DNA from: an uncultured Eubacteriales bacterium
GTDB taxonomy: Bacteria > Bacillota > Clostridia > Oscillospirales > Acutalibacteraceae
NCBI GenBank assembly: GCA_910580045.1
Contig: CAJTXF010000110.1
Location: 350-5,715, forward strand
DNA: 5,366 nucleotides
Direction: 5' to 3'
A program made the translations under genes and the position numbers. Shown here in pieces: positions 1 through 5,187 of the stretch; within the stretch, counting starts at the first letter, position 1; every line of letters starts with the position of its first letter. The notes beneath the pieces are model-generated. The model ran no database searches, was not told the origin of the DNA, and saw only the letters and a program-made list of their open reading frames with translations.

Positions 1-30
1 CAGTGTACACTCTTGCATCTGTGTACACTG
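1..30. repeat. GTGTACAC inverted/tandem repeat pair at window edge
   Basis: CAGTGTACAC (1-10) and GTGTACACTG (21-30) are exact reverse complements separated by 10 bases. Each half also contains the self-palindromic octamer GTGTACAC (3-10 and 21-28), so the two copies are a direct repeat with an 18-base period as well. On the minus strand one open frame reads it as Val-Tyr-Thr-Asp-Ala-Arg-Val-Tyr-Thr, i.e. a six-codon period. It could be a paired operator, a hairpin, the end of a mobile element, or the first units of a tandem repeat continuing outside the window. The repeat is seen directly; its role is unknown. Confidence 0.6.
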
Positions 31-47
31 ACCCTTCCACTATTTCA

Positions 48-200
48 CTAGCCATAGCAACCGTTCCGTTTTGTTTCTTCCATATGTACGGTACTCTTGC
101 TCACCCCAAACTGTTTTGCGGCACAGCGGACGGTGGCTTTGTTTTCCACAATGTATTCCCCGAGCTTGGTTGCGCGGTCGTCTATCACGTTGTTTGACAT
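48..200 (-). pseudogene. spoIIID: Truncated SpoIIID-like sporulation transcription regulator (N-terminal HTH only)
   Basis: The ATG at 200-198 opens a 50-codon frame ending at TAG (50-48). Residues 9-39 (RATKLGEYIVENK then TVRCAAKQFGVSKSTVH) strongly resemble the start of SpoIIID, including the hallmark GVSKSTVH recognition helix of its helix-turn-helix. SpoIIID is a small DNA-binding regulator of mother-cell gene expression during sporulation, normally about 80-95 residues with a basic C-terminal part that also contacts DNA. Here similarity fades after about residue 46 and the frame stops, so the C-terminal half is missing. Another frame of the same strand just downstream reads M-A-S-E-I-V-E (from 55), which resembles the later SpoIIID segment L-A-x-E-V-x-E, so a short frameshifting deletion is plausible. 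A good ribosome binding site (AAGGTG, minus 212-207) lies 6 bases before the ATG. The N-terminal match is clear; whether a short product is made is unknown. A complete copy is expected elsewhere in the genome if the cell sporulates. Confidence 0.65.
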
Positions 201-205
201 ATAGG

Positions 206-222
206 GCACCTTCTTTCGGTGC
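206..222 (-). promoter_or_regulatory. Small hairpin covering the RBS of the spoIIID-like gene
   Basis: On the minus strand GCACC (222-218) pairs with GGTGC (210-206) around a 7-base loop. The right arm contains most of the AAGGTG ribosome binding site. It could reduce initiation, but if the proposed upstream promoter is right, transcription would begin near 220 and the left arm would be only partly transcribed. Confidence 0.3.
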
Positions 223-226
223 TATA

Positions 227-254
227 TATCTATGCGTCAGGAAGCGGGGATATG
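227..254 (-). promoter_or_regulatory. Possible sigma-E-type promoter for the spoIIID-like gene
   Basis: Minus strand: CATATC (254-249), a 14-base spacer, then CATAGATA (234-227). The sigma-E consensus known from Bacillus is roughly ATATT, 14-15 bases, CATACA-T, and spoIIID is a classical sigma-E target. The match and spacing are suggestive, but the motif is loose and AT-rich, so this is an inference. Confidence 0.3.
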
Positions 255-264
255 TGGAGGGAAA

Positions 265-281
265 GGGGAAAGATTCTCCCC
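265..281 (-). terminator. Weak hairpin after the permease gene
   Basis: Minus strand, starting 3 bases after the permease stop codon: GGGGAGA (281-275) and TTTCCCC (271-265) form 7 pairs including one G-T around a 3-base loop, followed by TTTCCCTCC rather than a clean T-run. It may be a poor terminator or only a 3'-end stabilising stem. Confidence 0.3.
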
Positions 282-283
282 AG

Positions 284-1417
284 TCACCCAAAGACCCAGA
301 AAAACAGGAGGAGCACCCCCAAAAAAGAGACATTGGCCAGGGTAAAATATCGAAGATAGGTTCCCCCAATGCCGTTCTCCCTGCGCACCACCAGTTTATA
401 GGAAATCAGGCTGGCCATAGACGCAATCAGAGTTCCCAGCCCGCCCAGATTCACGCCAACAGTCAGGGCAGAGAAGTTCTCTGTAAACCCGGAGAGCAGA
501 AGCGCGGCAGGAACATTGCTGATAACCTGGCTGGCGGCAACCCCTGCCAGCACCTCGTTTCCAGAAACTATCTGCTGCAGCAGGCTCTCAAATTCAGGAA
601 GCCTGCCCATATTGCCAATAAAAATGAAGAACCCCACAAAGGTCAGCAGCAGGCTGTAGTCAATATGGCAAAATATAGTTTTGTCTGCCAAAAGCAGTCC
701 AAGGACCGTGACGCCAAGCGCAGCGGGCCAGGGCACAGCCCGGACCACGGCCAGCAGATTGACACAGAATAAAGCGGCATATGCTGCCAGCCGGAGCGGT
801 TTTTCAGACAGCTTCGGTTCCTCGGAAAATGAAACCTGAACTGGCGCTTTATATGTCCTGGCCTGAAGCAGGCTCCAGGCAGCCAGAATCACAAGGGAAA
901 CCGCAGCGTATGGCAGCATAAGCCCGGTGAATTGGGCAACCGTCATACCGGATTTCCCATAGAGATAGAGGTTCTGCGGGTTTCCAATGGGCGTGAGCAT
1001 ACTGCCCAGGTTGGCGGCAATGGTTTGAAGCACAACTGTGGGAATCAGCAGCCGGGCCTTTATCTTCTCCCCGGCCAGCCCCAATACGGTCAGGGTGAAG
1101 GGCACAAAGGTGATAAGGGCCACATCGTTTGTGATAAACATACTGGAAAAGAAGCAGAGCAGAACCAGAGCCAGGCTCAGCTGCCATGCGCGCCTGACCC
1201 TGCTCAGGAAAGTCTGGGCCACCCATTGGAACAGGCCGGTCTTCTGCAGGCCAGCCATCACCCCCATCAGGCAGAACAGAATCGCCAGGGTGCGGAAGTC
1301 AATATACCCCAGATACCCTGCGTCAGGACGGACAAAAACCATGGAGACAGCGGCCAACGCCAGCGCGGCGCAGAGTACAGCTTCCTGTTTGATAAAGCGG
1401 ACGATTTTCACTTTCAT
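284..1417 (-). CDS. SLC13/ArsB-superfamily permease, YbiR-like membrane transporter
   Basis: A 377-residue, very hydrophobic inner-membrane protein of the ion transporter (SLC13/DASS, ArsB/NhaD) superfamily. Motifs in order: TNDVA at 96-100 in the first half, TPIGNPQN at 142-149, ASQVISNVPAA at 295-305 and GVNLGGLGTL at 321-330. These match the pseudo-symmetric helical-hairpin regions of this superfamily, and the combination with a length of about 370 residues closely resembles the Escherichia coli protein YbiR, whose substrate is not established. About 10-11 membrane segments are visible. Substrate (dicarboxylate, citrate, arsenite or other anion) cannot be read from the sequence. The start at 1417 is preferred over in-frame TTG at 1516 because AAGGAG (minus 1431-1426) sits 8 bases upstream, the protein then begins MKVKIVRFIKQ followed by the first membrane helix, and the promoter overlaps the longer frame. 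Transcribed divergently from the cysteine-rich protein gene and toward the spoIIID-like remnant, 83 bases downstream. Confidence 0.88.
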   Translation of the reverse strand: MKVKIVRFIKQEAVLCAALALAAVSMVFVRPDAGYLGYIDFRTLAILFCLMGVMAGLQKTGLFQWVAQTFLSRVRRAWQLSLALVLLCFFSSMFITNDVALITFVPFTLTVLGLAGEKIKARLLIPTVVLQTIAANLGSMLTPIGNPQNLYLYGKSGMTVAQFTGLMLPYAAVSLVILAAWSLLQARTYKAPVQVSFSEEPKLSEKPLRLAAYAALFCVNLLAVVRAVPWPAALGVTVLGLLLADKTIFCHIDYSLLLTFVGFFIFIGNMGRLPEFESLLQQIVSGNEVLAGVAASQVISNVPAALLLSGFTENFSALTVGVNLGGLGTLIASMASLISYKLVVRRENGIGGTYLRYFTLANVSFLGVLLLFFWVFG

Positions 1418-1495
1418 TGCTCTTTCTCCTTCTGCCGGAAACTTTCCGTCGGCTCCATAATACGAACCGCAAAGCAGGGCCCGCGCTCCGGTAGT

Positions 1496-1524
1496 AGTAT
1501 AAAGGATAACCGGCAAAATTGCAA
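1496..1524 (-). promoter_or_regulatory. Sigma-A-type promoter for the permease
   Basis: Minus strand: TTGCAA (1524-1519), exactly 17 bases, TATACT (1501-1496). Start of transcription is expected near 1489, leaving a leader of about 70 bases. The -10 box is bracketed by an inverted repeat CCGGT (minus 1513-1509) and ACCGG (minus 1492-1488), which could be an operator. Confidence 0.55.
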
Positions 1525-1702
1525 GCCATTCCCCTGGGGGATTCTTTGCCTGGGCAGCTTGTAAAATGTTTTCTCCAGTGCATTCCGCAAACTTGTCTAT
1601 GCGGTCAGCTGAGCAAAACAGTATCTTGGGTTTGTTGAGAACTTTGATTCAATTTATCGTTAATATCCAAAGCTAAATTTTCAAAAACATCAAAAATGGT
1701 TA

Positions 1703-1731
1703 TTGACAAATGTAAGAATTGCTGTTATACT
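1703..1731 (+). promoter_or_regulatory. Near-consensus sigma-A promoter for the cysteine-rich protein/lipoprotein unit
   Basis: TTGACA (1703-1708), exactly 17 bases, TATACT (1726-1731): a perfect -35 and a 5-of-6 -10 box, preceded by an A/T-rich tract. Predicted start of transcription near 1738 falls inside the perfect 10-base palindrome GCTTGCAAGC (1734-1743). It is the strongest promoter in the window by consensus. Confidence 0.8.
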
Positions 1732-1733
1732 GA

Positions 1734-1743
1734 GCTTGCAAGC
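1734..1743. promoter_or_regulatory. Palindrome at the predicted transcription start
   Basis: GCTTGCAAGC is an exact 10-base palindrome over the expected +1 of the promoter at 1703-1731 and is followed by a run of seven A. Position fits a repressor operator or start-site feature, but no regulator is encoded nearby and a palindrome this short can be chance. Confidence 0.25.
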
Positions 1744-1773
1744 AAAAAAATTGACGAAAGGTAGGGTACTGCA

Positions 1774-2062
1774 ATGAAAAAGAATCATTTCGTTCGCGCT
1801 GGCTCTGGTGATGGTGGTGGGGGTGCTCTCCGTGGTGGCAGTGGCGTATGTCTGCCCGTATTGCGGAGAGTCTAATAGCTCCCAAATAAAAGTCGGCCAG
1901 GAAGAGCTCATGTATACAAACAGGATAGACGGTGGATGCCCGAACACGACCCTGTCACACCTACATTACACATATAGGACTCCGTGCACCTTCAAGTGTA
2001 CGCCGTGCAGGCGTGAGTACATTGTATATAGAAATATACGCACTGTTTGTAACTATGCTTAG
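1774..2062 (+). pseudogene. Small secreted cysteine-rich (zinc-ribbon-like) protein, signal peptide frameshifted
   Basis: The ATG at 1774, 7 bases after AGGG (1763-1766), begins Met-Lys-Lys but that frame ends at 1875 after 33 codons of Gly-rich, unconvincing sequence. The next frame, from 1778 to the TAG at 2060-2062, encodes 94 residues starting KRIISFALALVMVVGVLSVV: a textbook Gram-positive signal peptide with probable cleavage after AVA. The mature part of about 70 residues has seven cysteines, with CPYCG near its start and KCTPC near its end, spaced like the two knuckles of a zinc ribbon, plus single cysteines between and after. One A fewer or two more in the A5 run at 1777-1781 would join the ATG to this frame, giving 95 or 96 residues. 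No RBS precedes in-frame starts at 1808 or 1811, and those would truncate the signal peptide. From memory, similar small secreted proteins of unknown function are common in gut Clostridia. Either a pseudogene, a phase-variable gene or a sequencing error. Confidence 0.6.
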
Positions 2063-2097
2063 ACTGCTTTAACCCAAAACATAAGGCTTGATTTGAT

Positions 2098-3399
2098 ATG
2101 GAAAAAATAAAGAATCTTATGATTTTGCTACTGGCTTTTTGTTTGCTGTTAACTTCTCTCACAAGTTGCCAAGCTGCTGCCCCGAATAATTCGGATGGGC
2201 CTGAGACCCTTTCTGTTCCAGCTACAGAACAGCCTTCGGAATCTGAACTCTGTACCATTAAAATTTTTCTTGATTTTCCTGATATGAATTATGACGAGAG
2301 CGCTTTTCGCACTCGAATTGGCGGACGCTATAAAGGATTCAACATCGCATTCGAGACTGCGGCTCAAACAAAATTCATTGACGGTAGAACCGATACCACA
2401 GAGAGAGACATTTATTTGACCCATCTTCGCACAGAAATCATGGCGGGCAAAGGCCCCGATGTTTTTGTCAGCCTTTGCACCGGTGAGGAAAACTATCGGG
2501 GTCTCTTCCCATTCCCCGTCCAGGCCATGAACAACCGTCTGTTCCTTCCTCTGGACGACTATATCCAGGCCTCTGACCGCATAGAGTGGGACAAGCTGTT
2601 CCCCCTGGTGATGGAAAAGGGCCGCAATGAGGAGGGCCAGCAGCTGGTTCCCCTGACCTACGCTTTCCCCCTGTTCCTCTACGACAAGGAGCAGTTCAGC
2701 CTGCAGGCCCAGCGGCCTATGACCTGGGACGAGATGCGCACCAGCTCGGAGGAGATGGTCTATGAGCCGGTGAAGTATACCAATTGGGCGGACCTGTTCG
2801 GCGAGCCCTGTGACTATGACAAGGACGCCCCCGCCATCACCGAGGAGGAGCTGTTCGCCTGCTGTCAGGATTATGTTACCATTGATTCGCCTGTAGGAGA
2901 GACCAAGGGTGTCCGAATCCAGATGGTGGGCGGAGGTCTCCTGGCTATGAACGGCCCGGACGAGGGCAATAATGTGACGCTGGAGGAACACGGCGGGCAG
3001 TATACCATGCTGCCCATCTACAACCTTTCCGGCGGGGTCACGGCCAATATCACCACCTTCGCGGCCATTAACCGGAACACAGAGCACCCGGAGGAGGCGT
3101 TCATGGTGGTGGAATATCTGCTCAGCAGGGACGCCCAGCAGCACGACGATATTTTCAAGCGGATGTACGGGATGCCCGTACATATGGAGGTGTGCAGTAT
3201 GGATGCACCCATGGACGGGCGGCATATGTCTGAGGAGAACTTCCGGGAGTTCTCAGCCATACGGGACCAGGTGAACGCGGTGAAGTTCGCCACGCCGGTG
3301 GACGAAGTCGTCAACTGTGCCATCATGGGGCCAGAGGCCTCCCAAGAGCAGGTGCATAAGCAGTATGTTACCATGCAGATGATGCTGGCGGAGAGCTGA
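2098..3399 (+). CDS. Orphan lipoprotein, extracellular solute-binding protein family
   Basis: A 433-residue protein with a lipoprotein signal: MEKIKN, a hydrophobic stretch at 7-20, and lipobox LTSC with lipidated Cys24. It would be anchored to the outer face of the membrane. Family marks of ABC-type solute-binding proteins (bacterial families 1/8) are LRTEIMAGKGPDVF at 110-123, FLPLDDYI at 149-156, a TWDEM block at 209-213, and AINRNTEHPEEAFMVVEYLL at 323-342, the typical late helix. It should bind an extracellular ligand, usually a sugar or oligosaccharide in this family, but no permease or ATPase partner is present, so it may serve a shared transporter or act as a sensor. AAGG (2083-2086) lies 11 bases before the ATG, a weak RBS. 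The gene starts 35 bases after the preceding frame with no terminator between, so co-transcription is likely. The first roughly 380 bases are AT-richer with mixed codon endings, and the rest is GC-rich with C/G-ending codons, hinting at a mosaic gene. Confidence 0.82.
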   Translation: MEKIKNLMILLLAFCLLLTSLTSCQAAAPNNSDGPETLSVPATEQPSESELCTIKIFLDFPDMNYDESAFRTRIGGRYKGFNIAFETAAQTKFIDGRTDTTERDIYLTHLRTEIMAGKGPDVFVSLCTGEENYRGLFPFPVQAMNNRLFLPLDDYIQASDRIEWDKLFPLVMEKGRNEEGQQLVPLTYAFPLFLYDKEQFSLQAQRPMTWDEMRTSSEEMVYEPVKYTNWADLFGEPCDYDKDAPAITEEELFACCQDYVTIDSPVGETKGVRIQMVGGGLLAMNGPDEGNNVTLEEHGGQYTMLPIYNLSGGVTANITTFAAINRNTEHPEEAFMVVEYLLSRDAQQHDDIFKRMYGMPVHMEVCSMDAPMDGRHMSEENFREFSAIRDQVNAVKFATPVDEVVNCAIMGPEASQEQVHKQYVTMQMMLAES

Positions 3400-3443
3400 G
3401 ACGCAGGCACTCACGCCATCCCCCTTTCAGCAAGCCTCAACAA

Positions 3444-3469
3444 AAGCGCCCCTGTAGACAGGGGCGCTT
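3444..3469. terminator. Bidirectional intrinsic terminator between convergent genes
   Basis: AAGCGCCCCTG (3444-3454) and CAGGGGCGCTT (3459-3469) form a perfect 11-bp GC-rich stem with a TAGA loop. The plus strand continues into TTTTATTT (3475-3482), after a short GCTGA spacer; the minus strand reads straight into TTTTG. It lies 45 bases after the lipoprotein stop and 11 bases after the ABC stop, so it serves both convergent units. Confidence 0.88.
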
Positions 3470-3480
3470 GCTGATTTTAT

Positions 3481-5088
3481 TTAGGGAAGCGCTCGCAGCT
3501 GTCCGGCTTCCAGCGCAAGCCGGACATGGTAGTGTTCAGCCTGGCCCGGCCGGTGGCTGACATGCACCACCGCGGCAGGCTCTTCCAGCAGCGCGGACTC
3601 TATGGTCCGGGCGTTCTCGGAATCCAGGGCAGAGGTGATTTCATCCAGCAGGTACAATGCCGGACGCCCCACCATAGCCCGGGCCAGGGCCACCCGCTGC
3701 TTCTCCCCGCCGGAGAGCCGCTCCACAACCTCCGGGGTGATTTCCTGGCCCTGGTACCGCTGGAGCAGGTAGTCCAGGTTCAGCTTGGAGATAATTTCCG
3801 CCAGCCGCTGGGGCGGCACCGGACGGCCCAGGCAGATATTCTCCTCCAATGAGGCGAAAAACAGGTATGGCTCCTGGAACACTGGGCACACCTGGGAGAA
3901 GAAGGCTCCCTCTCCCACAGCCTGGATGTCCACGCCGCCCAGGCGGATTTGGCCGGTATAGCCCCTGTCCCCCAGGCGGGCCAGCAGCCGCAGAAGCGTA
4001 GACTTGCCGCTGCCGCTCTCACCGGTGATAAGGTACTTTTTCCCGGCGGCGAAGGTCACGGTCACATCCCGCAGAATGTGGATTCCCCCTGCTTGGTAGG
4101 AGAGATGCTCCACCGCCAGCTCCTGAAAGGGGCCGGGCTCTGCCCCTGCCTGCTGGGCAGGGAGCGGGGCAGTCAGCTCCTGATAGCGGGTGAGCAGGGG
4201 GCGCACTTCGTTTTTGGCGTGGAACAGGTAGGACAGCACCTCAATGGGGGAGGCAATGAGCTCTGCCAGCTGAATGATTGCAATCAGCCCGCCAATGGTG
4301 ATGGCCTTTTGGGAGACCAGCCACAGGCCTACCGTAAAAATCAAAATGGTTTTTGCCACCTGCAGCACGGCCTGGATGGCGTAAATCAGCAGGCGGCGGC
4401 CCAGCAGAGCCCGCTCGGCGGCCTGGACCTGCTGGTTTTCCTCCTCTAACAGCTGGAAGGAGCGGCGCTGGCAGCAATAGGCTTTCAGCACCTGCAGGCC
4501 CCCTAAAAAGGACTGCAGAACCGTGTTATACCGGCCCAGGCTCTGGGAGAAAGCCTGGCGGGCGGCAGCGTCCTTCTCCCCCAGCAGCTTGGGGAGAAAG
4601 ACAATCAGCAGGCTGACTGACACCACCACCAGGGCCATGGCCCAATGAACATAGAGCAGGGACGCCGCGGACATGACCAGCATGCTTCCTGTCTTGAGAA
4701 TGTCGATTAGGCCCGCGAAGTGCTGCTCCGCCAAGCTGGGGATGTCGTTGTTCACAAAAGAGGAGAAGCCGGACAGTGCCTCTTGTCCGGCGCTGTCCTG
4801 GCGGGAGAATGCCTGATAGGCCTCCCGGCGGAGATGGGCTTTCAGGCGCAGCTTGAAGCTGTCGCTGGCGTGGAAATCAGCCAAGGAAAGCCCGGCCTGG
4901 GCCGCGCCCAGGGCCAGGAACCCTATCAGCAGCAGGCCGCTTTGGCTGTCGCCTGCCATCACGGCGTTGACCAGCCTGCCGGAGAGAGTGGGGGCCAATA
5001 TGCAGGCCCCGCAGAACAGGAGGCCCACAATCAGGGCCCAGAAGAACCCCCGGGTTTGGGGGCCGAGAATTTGGAAGAATTTTTTCAT
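3481..5088 (-). CDS. ABC exporter half-transporter (fused membrane and ATPase domains)
   Basis: A 535-residue protein with an exporter-type membrane domain (about 1-300, roughly six helices, e.g. 13-36, 50-70, 131-168, 236-285) followed by an ATPase domain (about 322-535). ATPase motifs: A-loop Tyr331, Walker A GESGSGKST 356-364, Q-loop Gln405, signature LSGGE 458-462, Walker B LYLLDE 478-483 with catalytic Glu483, D-loop SALD 486-489, switch His512. All catalytic residues are present, so it should be an active ATP-driven exporter. It is shorter than the usual 570-600 residues, with a very short N-terminus and a compact segment before the signature: PEVVER runs directly into LSGGE where exporters usually have a TEVGERG-type X-loop. 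No partner half-transporter is in the window, so a homodimer is the simple reading. The substrate (peptide, lipid or drug) is not evident; no peptidase domain is fused. The RBS AGGTGA (minus 5100-5095) is 6 bases before the ATG and can be masked by an upstream leader sequence. Confidence 0.9.
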   Translation of the reverse strand: MKKFFQILGPQTRGFFWALIVGLLFCGACILAPTLSGRLVNAVMAGDSQSGLLLIGFLALGAAQAGLSLADFHASDSFKLRLKAHLRREAYQAFSRQDSAGQEALSGFSSFVNNDIPSLAEQHFAGLIDILKTGSMLVMSAASLLYVHWAMALVVVSVSLLIVFLPKLLGEKDAAARQAFSQSLGRYNTVLQSFLGGLQVLKAYCCQRRSFQLLEEENQQVQAAERALLGRRLLIYAIQAVLQVAKTILIFTVGLWLVSQKAITIGGLIAIIQLAELIASPIEVLSYLFHAKNEVRPLLTRYQELTAPLPAQQAGAEPGPFQELAVEHLSYQAGGIHILRDVTVTFAAGKKYLITGESGSGKSTLLRLLARLGDRGYTGQIRLGGVDIQAVGEGAFFSQVCPVFQEPYLFFASLEENICLGRPVPPQRLAEIISKLNLDYLLQRYQGQEITPEVVERLSGGEKQRVALARAMVGRPALYLLDEITSALDSENARTIESALLEEPAAVVHVSHRPGQAEHYHVRLALEAGQLRALP

Positions 5089-5092
5089 GTTT

Positions 5093-5187
5093 GCTCACCT
5101 CAGGGTAAAATTTGGCGTTATCCTAAGTGAGCGGCGTGACCGGCCCTTACCGGAGACGCATGACGGAGCCAAGGCACGCCGTCTCAC
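5093..5187 (-). promoter_or_regulatory. Putative translational attenuator: competing stems over leader ORF end and ABC-gene RBS
   Basis: Minus-strand transcript. Arm 1 is GTGAGACGGCGTG (5187-5175), inside the 29-codon leader ORF (codons 17-21). Arm 2 is CACGCCGCTCAC (5138-5127), just after the leader stop. Arms 1 and 2 form 12 pairs with a single bulged A (5182), and two more G-C pairs (5173-5174 with 5140-5141) are possible past a second bulge. The distal end of arm 2, GCTCACTT (5132-5125), can instead pair with AGGTGAGC (5100-5093), the full ABC ribosome binding site, over 8 pairs including one G-U and a 24-base loop. The two pairings exclude each other because they share 5132-5127. No T-run follows either stem, so control of translation rather than termination is implied. 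The pairings are seen in the sequence; the regulatory role is inferred. Confidence 0.5.

Larger units (their letters stand above)
1418..1773. other. Divergent control region between permease and cysteine-rich protein genes
   Basis: This 356-base stretch holds no complete gene. It contains the minus-strand permease promoter (1496-1524), a short hairpin next to the permease RBS (GGAAA 1437-1441 / TTTCC 1443-1447, flanked by GCC/GGC) and the plus-strand promoter (1703-1731). Bases 1418-1648 are open on the minus strand in the permease frame without any ATG. From about 1620 to 1735 the sequence is clearly AT-rich, fitting an upstream activating region for the plus-strand promoter. Confidence 0.6.

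Noticed and set aside
71..772. Plus-strand open frame of 233 codons across the permease region
   Set aside because: It lies antisense to the permease, whose frame has conserved transporter motifs; this frame has low-complexity Gln/Lys/Pro-rich sequence and no RBS.
284..1516. Longer permease starting at TTG 1516 (410 residues)
   Set aside because: The TTG has no good RBS, the extension is hydrophilic and overlaps the promoter, while ATG 1417 has AAGGAG at 8 bases and a family-typical N-terminus.
932..1564. Plus-strand open frame of 210 codons
   Set aside because: Antisense shadow of the permease 5' half; the composition is unlike a folded protein and no family is recognisable.
2000..2039. 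Small inverted repeats (ACGCC/GGCGT and GTATAT/ATATAC)
   Set aside because: They are short, lie within the cysteine-rich coding frame and have no T-run or positional logic; chance is sufficient.
1808..2062. Intact 84-residue protein starting at GTG 1808 or ATG 1811
   Set aside because: There is no RBS before these codons and the start would cut into the hydrophobic signal peptide; a frameshift after ATG 1774 explains the region better.
2149..3225. Minus-strand open frame of 358 codons
   Set aside because: Antisense to the solute-binding lipoprotein, which has a lipobox and family motifs; the long frame follows from C/G-ending codons on the other strand.
5127..5187. Intrinsic transcription terminator in the ABC leader
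   Set aside because: The stem is strong, but the minus strand continues TTAGGATAACG rather than into a T-run, so termination is unlikely.
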